64,000 bases of DNA from Sphingobium fluviale (GTDB lineage Bacteria > Pseudomonadota > Alphaproteobacteria > Sphingomonadales > Sphingomonadaceae): positions 1 through 64,000 of the forward strand of contig NZ_SBKP01000010.1 of NCBI RefSeq assembly GCF_004122115.1, written 5' to 3'. Under the pieces are notes generated by a model. The model worked only from the letters and a program-made list of their open reading frames with translations. It ran no database searches and was not told the DNA's origin. This document shows positions 19,736 to 28,061 of the stretch, piece after piece (the first letter of the stretch is position 1; every line of letters starts with the position of its first letter). Position numbers and translations under genes: made by a program.

Positions 19736-21031
19736 ATGAATGTTGCAGAACTGCGACTCATGAACGCGATTGACCCCCGGAGAGGCCAACATCTTGTGAA
19801 GGCGGGCAAACGCCGCTTTCGTGCGCCTTTGCCATTGAGCCGGGCGGTGATGGCGCGGATGGGGCATGCGCTGCTAGACCGGATAGACAAGCGGCTGGAA
19901 CAAGGGCGGTTGGAAGCGTGGCTGCCCGATGGCACCTTCCGCGTGTTGGGCGGCAGAGCGCAGGGCTGGGTCTGCGAGGTGCATCTGCGCGACTGGCGGG
20001 CGCTGGCGCGGCTGGTTACGGCTGGTTCGGTCGGTTGGTATCGCGCATGGGAGCTGGGTGAATGGAGCAGCCCTGCGCCAGAGCGCCTGTTCGCGCTGTT
20101 CATGGCAAATGGCAGAACTCTGGGTGGCGTTGCCCGCTCGCATGGGCCGCTGCGCTGGGCCATGCGCATGTTTCATTGGCTGCACCGCAACAGCCGTATG
20201 GGCGCAAAGCGCAATATTTCTGCGCACTACGACCTCGGCAACGATTTTTACCGGCTGTGGCTCGACAAGGGCATGAACTATTCCTCCGCGCTGTTTGACG
20301 ATCCTGAGCATCCCGATGAAGGGCTGGCTGCCGCACAGATCGCCAAGAATGATGCGGTGCTGGACCGGCTGAGCCTGAAAGGCGGGCAGCGGCTGCTGGA
20401 AATAGGCTGCGGCTGGGGTGCGCTTGCAGAGCGGGCGCTGGACCGGGCCGATATAGATTATGATGGAATCACCCTCTCGCATGAGCAGGCCGCATGGGTG
20501 CGCACCCGCCTGCCGCGCAACAGGGCGGCTGTCTACCTGCGTGATTATCGCGATGTGCGCGGCCAATATGACGCGATCGCCAGCATCGAGATGGTGGAAG
20601 CGGTAGGGCAACGATACTGGCCGGAATATATTGCCGCGATCCATAGGCTGTTGAGGCTTGGTGGGCGCGCGGTGGTGCAGTATATCAGCATCGATGACGC
20701 GCTGTTTGATCGTTATGCCCAGAGCGCCGATTTCATCCAGACCTATGTTTTCCCCGGAGGCATGTTGATCTCGGAAAGCCGCTTTCGCGCGCTGGCAGAG
20801 GCGCAGGGGCTACAGTGGCTGGATCAGCGCGATTTTGGTATGCACTATGCCACCACGCTGCGCCTGTGGAGAGAGCGGTTTGAAGCAGCTGTGGACGGCG
20901 GGCATCTGCCCCGTGCGTTTGACGAACGCTTCGTCAAGTTGTGGCGCTATTATCTGATGTATTGCGAGGGCGGCTTTGCTGGCGGAGGCATCAATGTGGC
21001 GCAGGTGACGCTGGTGAAGCCCGCAGCATGA
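19736..21031 (+). CDS. cfa: Cyclopropane-fatty-acyl-phospholipid synthase family protein
   Basis: A 431-residue SAM-dependent enzyme that would add a methylene bridge across double bonds of membrane phospholipid acyl chains. The N-terminal lipid-binding region includes FRVLGGRA and SVGWYRAWELGEW. The core has NISAHYDLGNDFYRLWLDKGMNYS, SAM motif LLEIGCGWGALAERA, and the conserved IEMVEAVGQRYWPEY and FIQTYVFPGGML. All are family hallmarks. The start could also be the ATG at 19760. The gene stands alone, convergent with nhaA. Confidence 0.92.
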   Translation: MNVAELRLMNAIDPRRGQHLVKAGKRRFRAPLPLSRAVMARMGHALLDRIDKRLEQGRLEAWLPDGTFRVLGGRAQGWVCEVHLRDWRALARLVTAGSVGWYRAWELGEWSSPAPERLFALFMANGRTLGGVARSHGPLRWAMRMFHWLHRNSRMGAKRNISAHYDLGNDFYRLWLDKGMNYSSALFDDPEHPDEGLAAAQIAKNDAVLDRLSLKGGQRLLEIGCGWGALAERALDRADIDYDGITLSHEQAAWVRTRLPRNRAAVYLRDYRDVRGQYDAIASIEMVEAVGQRYWPEYIAAIHRLLRLGGRAVVQYISIDDALFDRYAQSADFIQTYVFPGGMLISESRFRALAEAQGLQWLDQRDFGMHYATTLRLWRERFEAAVDGGHLPRAFDERFVKLWRYYLMYCEGGFAGGGINVAQVTLVKPAA

Positions 21032-21087
21032 CATAGGGCGATTTCAGTCAGATGGGTATGCATGTGTCAGCATGCTTGCGCGTCTGG

Positions 21088-22326
21088 CTATGCTGATGCG
21101 TCTCCATCGGCCTCTATTTCGCGGTCCAGTGCCGCTTCGATCTCGGCATGGTTTGGGTGCTGCGGCGCGAGGCGCAGCAGCATATAGCCTGCCAGTGCGG
21201 AGAGAAACGACCCCGCGAGAATACCGAGCTTTGCCTGCTCTATCAGCTCTGGCGCGGCTGGAAAGGCGAGCGCGCCAATGAACAGGCTCATCGTAAACCC
21301 AATGCCGCACAGCAGGGAAAGGCCATATATCTGCGCCCATGTGGCCCCCCGCGGCATCGGCGCAAGCCCGCTGCGCACACATAGCCAGATACTGCCGAAT
21401 ATGCCTATTTGCTTGCCGATCAGCAGCCCGGCGGCGATGGCGATGGGAAGTGGCGCGGAAAGCCCGTCAAGGCCTGCCTCGCGCAGGTCCACACCCGCAT
21501 TGGCAAAGCCGAACAACGGCACGATGAGGTATGCGCTCCACGGATGCAGGGCATGCTCCAGCCGGTGCAAGGGGCTGTCCGCCGCGTCGGGTGTGCCGGG
21601 CGTCAGGCGAATGGGAATCGCCATCGCCGCTAGTACCCCGGCTATGGTTGCGTGTACGCCGGACATCAAAACCGCCACCCACAGGGCAAGGCTGAGCGCC
21701 AGATAGACTGGCAAGGCCGTCACTTTATTGCGATTGAGAATCATCATTACCGCGAAGATCGCTGCCGCGCACGCCAGCGCCCCGCCATGCAGCGTTTCTG
21801 TATAGAAAAAGGCAATGATAACGACCGCGCCAATATCGTCCACAATCGCAATGGTCGTCAGCAATAATTTGAGCGACGTAGGGGCGCGCTTGCCAAGCAG
21901 CGCCAATACGCCAAGGGCGAAGGCAATGTCTGTCGCCGCTGGAATAGCCCAGCCTCTCGCCAGCCCCGGCTCACCACCCGCCAGCGCCATATATACAGCC
22001 GCCGGCACCGCCATGCCTCCTGTCGCGGCGATCGCGGGTAATAGCCTGCGGTTCCAGCCTGAGAGGCGCCCGTCCAGCCATTCACGCTTGATTTCGAGGC
22101 CAACGGCCATGAAAAACAGCGCCATCAAGCCATCGTTGATGATATGAACCGCGCTCATCGAGCCCAGCGGCATATGGATTATGGCATGATAAAGATCTGC
22201 CCCGGCGATCCCGCTATTGACGAGCAACAGAGCAAGCGCCGCTGCGCCGATTAGCAACAGCCCGCCAGCCGCCTCTCCTGTCAAAAAGGCGCGTAATGCG
22301 GATGGGTGAGCAAATGCGCGGGTCAT
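21088..22326 (-). CDS. nhaA: Na+/H+ antiporter NhaA
   Basis: A 412-residue inner-membrane antiporter that exchanges sodium for protons to control pH and salt. Family landmarks are NDGLMALFFMAVGLEIKRE, ATDIAFALGVLALLG (ion-binding Asp of the D163 region), and LTTIAIVDDIGAVVIIAFFY with the paired Asp of the binding site. GIGFTMSLFIGALAF supplies the charged/polar C-terminal helix. About eleven to twelve hydrophobic segments are visible, and a short acidic cytoplasmic tail ends the chain. It is divergent from the Nfr-like locus, with about 146 bases between the starts. Confidence 0.95.
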   Translation of the reverse strand: MTRAFAHPSALRAFLTGEAAGGLLLIGAAALALLLVNSGIAGADLYHAIIHMPLGSMSAVHIINDGLMALFFMAVGLEIKREWLDGRLSGWNRRLLPAIAATGGMAVPAAVYMALAGGEPGLARGWAIPAATDIAFALGVLALLGKRAPTSLKLLLTTIAIVDDIGAVVIIAFFYTETLHGGALACAAAIFAVMMILNRNKVTALPVYLALSLALWVAVLMSGVHATIAGVLAAMAIPIRLTPGTPDAADSPLHRLEHALHPWSAYLIVPLFGFANAGVDLREAGLDGLSAPLPIAIAAGLLIGKQIGIFGSIWLCVRSGLAPMPRGATWAQIYGLSLLCGIGFTMSLFIGALAFPAAPELIEQAKLGILAGSFLSALAGYMLLRLAPQHPNHAEIEAALDREIEADGDASA

Positions 22327-22472
22327 GACATTACCCTATCTGTTCCTCCTTATGCGGTCAAACCGGGCAAAGGTTAACCGAGTTTGAGCAGGCGCTCGCA
22401 TACGATATCACGAAAAAAACCGAATCGCGGGCCGCAATCGAAAAAGCCATATTCCATGCAAAGGGGGCATGC

Positions 22473-23885
22473 TTGGGATTGTTGGATAGCGTTGCGAGTA
22501 TTGTCGCTGCATTGCATTATGAGTTGTTGCTGTTTGCACTTGTCGGCCTGCTGATCGGCGGGTTGGATGATTTTCTGTTTGATCTTGCCTTTCTGGGCCG
22601 CGCGGCATGGCGGCGGGTTTTTGTCTATTCCCGCCATGCGCGGATGACCGGGGCCAGCCTTCCCCCCTCCGAGAGACCCGGCACCGTCGCGATATTCATA
22701 CCGGCGTGGAACGAATCCGAAGTCATTGGCGCTATGTTGCGCACGTGCCTCACCCGCTGGGCGGTGGCGGATTTTACGGTCTTTGTCGGCACCTACCCCA
22801 ATGACCCGGAAACTATCCGGGAGGTTGCCGCCGTGGCACAGGCGGATGATCGTGTGCGCACCATAGTCCTCCCCCATGATGGACGGACCACAAAAGCCGA
22901 TTGCCTCAACCATGTCTGGGCAGCGATGGTGCGCGAGGAGAAGGCGAGGGGGCGGCGCTTCAAGGCGGTGGTGCTGCATGATGCGGAAGATGTCGTTCAT
23001 GCCGACGAGATCCGTCTGTTTGATACGATGATTGACCGTTTCGATATGGTCCAGCTTCCGGTGATGCCGCTGCTTTCCAGCCGTTCGCGCTGGGTTGCGG
23101 CGCATTATGCGGATGAATTTGCCGAGGCGCATGGCAAGCACCTGATCCTGCGCGAGGCGATTGGCGCGGCTGTGCCATCTGCCGGGGTGGGATGCGCCTT
23201 CGCGCGCGATATGATCGGCGCTATAGCCGAGGAGCGGGGCGGGCAGCCATTTGATGCCGGTTCTTTGACAGAAGATTATGAGATCGGCCTGCGCATTGCC
23301 GAGCGCAAGGGCCGGACCGTCTTCGTTTCGATGCAGGACTCCAAAGGGCAACTAATCTGTACGCAGGAGCATTTCCCTGAGACCGTAAAAGACGCAGTAA
23401 AACAGAAAGCGCGCTGGCTCACGGGTATCTCGCTCGCGGGGTGGGATCGCCTCGGCTGGAGCGGACACTGGCGCGAGCGATGGATGCGGCTGCATGACCG
23501 GCGCACCAGCCTGTCTGCGCTGGTATTGTTCGCCGCCTATTGCGCGACCATTGGCTATGGCGCCGCGCTGATGCTCTCGCTGGCGGGGATCGCCTCGGCA
23601 CCACATATGCCCGAATGGCTGGATACGGCGCTGACGGCCACCGCAGCGTTGATGATCTGGCGTCTGGCCATCCGGGCATACTGGACCGGCCGCACTTATG
23701 GCTGGCGCGAGGGGTTGCGCGCGATCCCTCGTGTGATCGTTTGCAATGTCATCGCTATGCTGGCGGCACGGCGGGCAATGGCGGTGTATATAGCACAATT
23801 GCGCGGTGGCCAGGTGATATGGGAAAAAACACGACATCGGTTCCCTGCAGAGGCGGATTTGTATGGACGCCACGCTGGAACATGA
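22473..23885 (+). CDS. NfrB-like membrane glycosyltransferase (GT2)
   Basis: A 470-residue processive-type GT2 glycosyltransferase resembling the N-terminal half of NfrB, the enzyme that makes the N4 glycan receptor polysaccharide in E. coli. Visible features are an N-terminal membrane span, VAIFIPAWNESEVIG as the nucleotide-sugar start, HDAEDVVH as the DxD-type metal site, LTEDYEIGLRI (TED), and KQKARWLTGISLAGW as the Q-x-x-R-W-type motif. C-terminal membrane spans follow. It stops after about 470 residues and so lacks the C-terminal MshEN domain that lets NfrB respond to c-di-GMP. The start is a TTG preceded by AAGGGGG. It overlaps the next gene by 23 bases. Confidence 0.82.
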   Translation: MGLLDSVASIVAALHYELLLFALVGLLIGGLDDFLFDLAFLGRAAWRRVFVYSRHARMTGASLPPSERPGTVAIFIPAWNESEVIGAMLRTCLTRWAVADFTVFVGTYPNDPETIREVAAVAQADDRVRTIVLPHDGRTTKADCLNHVWAAMVREEKARGRRFKAVVLHDAEDVVHADEIRLFDTMIDRFDMVQLPVMPLLSSRSRWVAAHYADEFAEAHGKHLILREAIGAAVPSAGVGCAFARDMIGAIAEERGGQPFDAGSLTEDYEIGLRIAERKGRTVFVSMQDSKGQLICTQEHFPETVKDAVKQKARWLTGISLAGWDRLGWSGHWRERWMRLHDRRTSLSALVLFAAYCATIGYGAALMLSLAGIASAPHMPEWLDTALTATAALMIWRLAIRAYWTGRTYGWREGLRAIPRVIVCNVIAMLAARRAMAVYIAQLRGGQVIWEKTRHRFPAEADLYGRHAGT

Positions 23886-24993
23886 TCTTGCACAACGCGC
23901 ACCGAGGGGCATGCCACTGCGCTTTCTGGCGGCGGTGCTGATGCTGTGGATAGGCGGGCGCATTGCTGCGTCCTCATCGCTGATGGGGGATTGGAACGCG
24001 CAACAGGGTCGTGCGTTGCCTATGGCATCCACAGCAGCCGGGGCACATGAACTGCTGAACAGGGTGGCTGGGTATGCGCAGGGCAAGGCGGTGGCGGATG
24101 CCAGGCCTGTATGGGTGGCAAGAATTGACCGTGCTCCCGTTATGCGGTCTCGTCGTATTTGGGTTGCGCGGATAGATCGCGCGCCGATCATCCATATCGC
24201 GGCAGGCACTAAGCCGGACGCAGAGCAGAAGCCGCGTCAAGCCATGGCCGAAAACGCGAGGGCGCCATCAAGCTCTGCTGTCTTACAGCGGGTCTCACTG
24301 CCTGCATTGTTGCCTCCTCCTGCCGCATCTGAGGGCGAACCGCGCTGGAGCGGGTCGGCATGGCTGTTCTGGCGCGGCAAGGGCAGTGGTGCTGCGCTTA
24401 ACGGCGCCGGGCAGCTTGGGGCTGCGCAGGCGGGTGTGCGGATCGACCGGCGGATTGCCAGACTGAGTATAGGTAAACACAGCATGCCTGTGGCGGTCTA
24501 TGGCCGGATGTCTGCTGCGCTGGACACGCCGCACCAGAGCGAGGCTGCGCTGGGCATTGCGGTGCAGCCATTTTCAGGTCGCGCGCCGCTCAGGCTCGGC
24601 ATTGAGCGCCGGATTGCACTGGAACAGAGCGGACGCAATGCCTTTGCGCTCATCGCGGCCGGTGGCCTTAATCCCACCCGTGTTTTCGGTCCGGTCGTAG
24701 CAGAAGGCTATGCACAGGCGGGCGTAGTCGGCTTGTCACGGCAAGATCTGTTTGCCGATGGCCGCCTCACGTTCGGCCTTCCGCTGGATCGTGCAGAGCG
24801 GACGCGGCTTGGTTTTAGCCTCTCAGGAGGCGCGCAGCCGAATGTGGCCCGCCTCGACATCGGCCCGATGATAGAGACGCGTTTGCCGCTTGGCGCGACC
24901 AGCCCCCGACTGGTGCTGGAATGGCGTCAGCGAATCGCCGGGCAGGCGCGACCAGGTTCTGGTCCATCCGTCACCCTTGCCAGCGATTTTTGA
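23863..24993 (+). CDS. NfrA C-terminal-domain-like outer-membrane protein
   Basis: A 376-residue protein with one N-terminal hydrophobic segment (residues 17-37). A low-complexity linker follows, containing a duplicated WVARIDRAP element about 22 residues apart. The C-terminal 200 residues are beta-rich. The end resembles the C-terminal domain of the phage N4 adsorption protein NfrA: AEGYAQAG, QDLFADGRL, GAQPNVARLDIGP, LVLEWRQRIAGQARPGSG and a final aromatic Phe, as in outer-membrane barrels. NfrA itself is about 990 residues with an N-terminal TPR array, which is absent here. Overlap with the NfrB-like gene supports one polysaccharide synthesis-export unit. The domain assignment is from memory. 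Confidence 0.65.
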   Translation: MDATLEHDLAQRAPRGMPLRFLAAVLMLWIGGRIAASSSLMGDWNAQQGRALPMASTAAGAHELLNRVAGYAQGKAVADARPVWVARIDRAPVMRSRRIWVARIDRAPIIHIAAGTKPDAEQKPRQAMAENARAPSSSAVLQRVSLPALLPPPAASEGEPRWSGSAWLFWRGKGSGAALNGAGQLGAAQAGVRIDRRIARLSIGKHSMPVAVYGRMSAALDTPHQSEAALGIAVQPFSGRAPLRLGIERRIALEQSGRNAFALIAAGGLNPTRVFGPVVAEGYAQAGVVGLSRQDLFADGRLTFGLPLDRAERTRLGFSLSGGAQPNVARLDIGPMIETRLPLGATSPRLVLEWRQRIAGQARPGSGPSVTLASDF

Positions 24994-25046
24994 ACACCTC
25001 CCGTAAATAGGTTCCCCGCTCTCCAAATTGCGGTAAAGGATTGGGC

Positions 25047-25961
25047 ATGGATATATACCTTCCTATAGCCAATCTGCCCGTCAACATGCTGGTGATTATA
25101 GGGCTGGGTGGCATAGTGGGGCTCCTTTCAGGCATGTTTGGCGTGGGTGGCGGATTTCTGACCACACCACTGCTGATATTTTACGGGATTCCGCCTACTG
25201 TGGCGGCGGCATCTGCTGCGACACAAGTGACCGGGGCGAGTGTCTCCGGGGTGTTCGCCCATCTCTCGCGCGGCACTGTGGATCTGCGTATGGGCGCTGT
25301 GCTCGTGGCTGGCGGTGTAGTGGGCGCGGTAATAGGTGCCGGGCTTTTCAGCGTGTTGCAGTCTGTGGGGCAAACAGATACGGTGATTGCCATACTCTAT
25401 GTGCTTTTGTTGGGTTCCATCGGCGGGCTTATGGCATGGGAGTCGGTTCAGGCTCTGGTGCGGCGCAAGCGGGGGCTGGCAGCCCCTCCTGCCAAGCGGC
25501 GGCATCATCCATTGGTAACGGCGCTGCCGATGCGTTGGCGATTTTATAAATCGGGCCTGTATATTTCTCCGCTCGCCCCACTGTTGCTCGGCATGGCGAC
25601 AGGCATATTGACGATGCTGCTGGGCGTGGGTGGCGGGTTTGTGATGGTGCCGGCCATGATCTATCTGCTTGGCATGCAGACACAGGTGGTGGTGGGTACA
25701 TCGCTGTTTCAGATATTGTTCGTGACGATGGCAACGACATTGGTGCACAGCGTGACGACAAAAGCGGTCGATCTGGTTCTGGCGCTGTTGCTGCTGGTCG
25801 GCAGTGTCACCGGTGCTCAGCTTGGCACACGCATCTCCCGTACCGTGCGGCCCGAATATCTGCGCATCATCCTTGCGTTTATCGTGCTGGTCGTGGCGAT
25901 CCGCATGGCGCTGGGCTTGGGCTGGCGACCGGATGAGATTTATACGCTGGAGCCGGGCTGA
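25047..25961 (+). CDS. Sulfite exporter TauE/SafE family permease
   Basis: A 304-residue inner-membrane protein with about eight helices in two repeats. Each repeat carries the family's GVGGGF motif: GMFGVGGGFLTTPLLI near the N-terminus and LLGVGGGFVMVPAMIYLLG in the second half. The family exports sulfonates, sulfite or sulfoacetate or handles related sulfur anions; the substrate is not readable here. The ATG at 25047 follows AAAGGA by six bases, and an in-frame TTG at 25041 overlaps that site. It is followed after one base by the TIGR02186-type gene. Confidence 0.9.
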   Translation: MDIYLPIANLPVNMLVIIGLGGIVGLLSGMFGVGGGFLTTPLLIFYGIPPTVAAASAATQVTGASVSGVFAHLSRGTVDLRMGAVLVAGGVVGAVIGAGLFSVLQSVGQTDTVIAILYVLLLGSIGGLMAWESVQALVRRKRGLAAPPAKRRHHPLVTALPMRWRFYKSGLYISPLAPLLLGMATGILTMLLGVGGGFVMVPAMIYLLGMQTQVVVGTSLFQILFVTMATTLVHSVTTKAVDLVLALLLLVGSVTGAQLGTRISRTVRPEYLRIILAFIVLVVAIRMALGLGWRPDEIYTLEPG

Positions 25962-25962
25962 G

Positions 25963-26748
25963 ATGAAGCTGCATGTCCGCTCCCGCCATAGCCTCGCGCG
26001 TCTTGCGACGCTGCCTGCCATGGCTCTTGCCCTGACTGGGGCAGAGGCGCCCGTGCTGGTGCCCGATGTGTCTCAGCGCCAGATCGACATTCAATACAGC
26101 TTCAGGGGCGCAGAGCTGCTGCTTTTTGGCGCTATCGTCTATCCCGGCGGGCGCCCCCCTGACAAAAGGGCAGACATTGTTGTGGTTCTCAAAGGGCCTG
26201 AACAGCAGATAAGAATGCGTGAAAAGAGACAGGTGGCGGGCATATGGGTGAATGCGGACAGCATGCAGTTCCAATCCGCGCCGAGCTTTTACGCCATCGC
26301 CAGCTCCCGCCCCATCAAGGCCATTACAGACGCACGCACGGCAGCGATTTATGAGCTGGGCATAGACAATATTCAGCTCTCCCCCACGTCCTTTGCCGAC
26401 ACAGACGAGATTGCCCGCTTCGAACGCGGCCTGGAAGATCTGCAAGCGCGGAAAGGGTTGTTTGTGCAGGCGCCGGGCACCGTAGAGATCACGGATGGCG
26501 TGCTCTATCGCGCGCACCTGCCGCTTTCGGCCCGTGTGTTGGTAGGCGATTATACGGCCGAGACTTTCCTCATTCAGGATGGCCGCGTTGTCGCGGCTGC
26601 CGTTCGAGACATTGAGGTCCGCAAATCAGGGCTGGAGCGGTTTGTGGCGAGTGCGGCGGAGGACTGGTCCCTGCTCTACGGACTGGCGGCTACGGGTGTT
26701 GCGGTGCTCATGGGCGTGCTGGCCGGGTGGGTAGGGCGAAGAGTATAG
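25963..26748 (+). CDS. TIGR02186-type membrane-anchored protein
   Basis: A 261-residue protein of unknown function. An N-terminal signal-like segment (ARLATLPAMALALTGAEA) is followed by a beta-rich extracytoplasmic domain with VPDVSQRQIDIQYSFRGAELLLFGA, KGPEQQIRMREKRQVAGIWVN and SAPSFYAIASS. A C-terminal helix (LLYGLAATGVAVLMGVLAGW) ends in Arg-Arg. This is the pattern I recall for the TIGR02186 family, often found beside TauE-like permeases. It starts one base after the permease stop, so the two probably form one membrane module with the soluble domain outside. Confidence 0.8.
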   Translation: MKLHVRSRHSLARLATLPAMALALTGAEAPVLVPDVSQRQIDIQYSFRGAELLLFGAIVYPGGRPPDKRADIVVVLKGPEQQIRMREKRQVAGIWVNADSMQFQSAPSFYAIASSRPIKAITDARTAAIYELGIDNIQLSPTSFADTDEIARFERGLEDLQARKGLFVQAPGTVEITDGVLYRAHLPLSARVLVGDYTAETFLIQDGRVVAAAVRDIEVRKSGLERFVASAAEDWSLLYGLAATGVAVLMGVLAGWVGRRV

Positions 26749-26804
26749 CAATCTTTCCCGCATTTATGCTGGCGCAGGCGGAACGATGCGCTAGATAGGG
26801 CCGC

Positions 26805-27476
26805 ATGTGGCGTCTTTATCAATTTCCGCTTTGCCCATTTTCCCGCAAGGTCCGGCTGCAACTCGCCGAAAAGGGTGTGGCCTATGATCTGGTGCGCGAG
26901 TTGCCGTGGGAGGGGCAGGACGCCTTTCTCGATCTGAACCCGGCAGGCACCACGCCGGTGATGGTGGATGACGAGAAAGGCGCGGTGCTGATCGATAGTC
27001 AGGCGATCTGCGAATATTTCGAGGAAACGGTCGAGAAAATGCCGCTCATCAGCGGCAGCCCGACCGGGAGAGCGGAAATCAGACGCCTGACAGCCTGGTG
27101 CGACCAGATTTTCTATCGTGATGTGGTGGCGCCTTTGCTGGAGGAGCGTATGCGCAAGCGCATCGTCCATCGCGCTCCCCCCGATGCCGGACGCCTGCGT
27201 GATGCGATGCGCAATGCCAACACGCATATGGATTATATGGATTATCTGCTCGACCATCGCAGCTGGCTGGCGGGCGGTACGATGAGCCTTGCGGATATTG
27301 CAGCCGCTGCGCATATCTCCGTCGCCGATTATCTGGGCGGGATAGACTGGGCGGGGCATGAGCCGGTGAAACGCTGGTATGCGGGGTTCAAATCGCGCCC
27401 GTCTTTCCGCCCATTATTGTCTGAGCGGATGGAGGTGATTGTGCCGCCGCCTTATTATGACAAGCCGGATTTCTAG
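26805..27476 (+). CDS. fzlA: FzlA-type glutathione S-transferase-like FtsZ-binding protein
   Basis: A 223-residue GST fold. The N-terminal thioredoxin-like half has FPLCPFSRKVRLQLAEKGV, LNPAGTTPVMVDD and DSQAICEYFEE. The C-terminal helical half ends with DYLGGIDW, FKSRPSFRPLLSER and PPPYYDKPDF. That C-terminal block, ending in an aromatic DF, matches what I recall of Caulobacter FzlA, which binds and curves FtsZ filaments and controls division, rather than ordinary GSTs. A CPFS motif is present where FzlA proteins often lack a catalytic Cys, so residual GST activity is possible. The alternative is a generic GST. Confidence 0.75.
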   Translation: MWRLYQFPLCPFSRKVRLQLAEKGVAYDLVRELPWEGQDAFLDLNPAGTTPVMVDDEKGAVLIDSQAICEYFEETVEKMPLISGSPTGRAEIRRLTAWCDQIFYRDVVAPLLEERMRKRIVHRAPPDAGRLRDAMRNANTHMDYMDYLLDHRSWLAGGTMSLADIAAAAHISVADYLGGIDWAGHEPVKRWYAGFKSRPSFRPLLSERMEVIVPPPYYDKPDF

Positions 27477-27543
27477 GATCTTCACCCATTTTTAACTGCG
27501 ATGCGTCATTTTTCCGGTTGTTTCCGAACAGCGGAGTTGTGGG

Positions 27544-27744
27544 ATGAGCTTCTGGGGGCCGACGATCAGCCATGATGAGGCCGCGCGCCTCAAGCGGCTT
27601 TATGAGGAAATGGGTTCGCTTCAGGCGGTGGCAGACGCGGAAAATGTGCGCACACGCTGGCTGGGGCGGGTGCTTTTGGCGCATGACCGCCGTGTAGCGG
27701 GTTCAGACAGGGATTATGCCGGGCCTGAGCGTCGCAAGGCCTGA
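27544..27744 (+). CDS. Small conserved-looking protein of unknown function
   Basis: A 66-residue soluble protein, charged and Arg-rich at the end (GPERRKA). Residues 10-45 could form two or three helices (HDEAARLKRLYEEMG, LQAVADAENV, TRWLGRVLLAH), reminiscent of a small helix-turn-helix, but no family is recognised. The base composition is host-like, and the frame has normal third-position G/C preference, which favours a real gene. It lies 67 bases after fzlA on the same strand and may be in the same transcript. Confidence 0.55.
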   Translation: MSFWGPTISHDEAARLKRLYEEMGSLQAVADAENVRTRWLGRVLLAHDRRVAGSDRDYAGPERRKA

Positions 27745-27810
27745 CTGACCATATCCAACGCTTGTCTAGACGGCTGAGTATGCCGCCAAGTCGATCTCTT
27801 GCTATTTGAG

Positions 27811-27910
27811 TATCGTGCGCAAAAGTGGGAACCGGTTTTGCGCTAAAACGATACGATAAAACAAAAACTTAGAGCGTTCTGACTGATCCAGATTTAACGC
27901 AGCGCGCTCT
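27811..27910. repeat. Palindromic RIME/REP-like interspersed repeat element
   Basis: A nested palindrome: TATCGT (27811-27816) pairs with ACGATA (27848-27853). Inside it GCGCAAAA (27817-27824) pairs with TTTTGCGC (27836-27843) around an 11-base loop. A second palindrome follows, AGAGCG (27871-27876) with CGCTCT (27905-27910). The two-palindrome, about 100-base layout and the AAAACGATACGATAAAACAA core look like the intergenic palindromic repeats scattered through alphaproteobacterial genomes. It fills most of the 317-base gap between the 66-residue gene and tig; I see nothing else in that gap. Confidence 0.55.
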
Positions 27911-28061
27911 AGCCCAGAGAGACATTAGGCGGGGCCACGCTCAGTCTGCCGCCTCAAGCTTGCATACAGCGGCGCGTCTGCCATTTCCTGCTGGCCTTCA
28001 TGGCTCCTTTCGGATATGTGGCCGCCTTTCGTGATTTCCTGAAAGCTTGAGTCTTAAAAAC

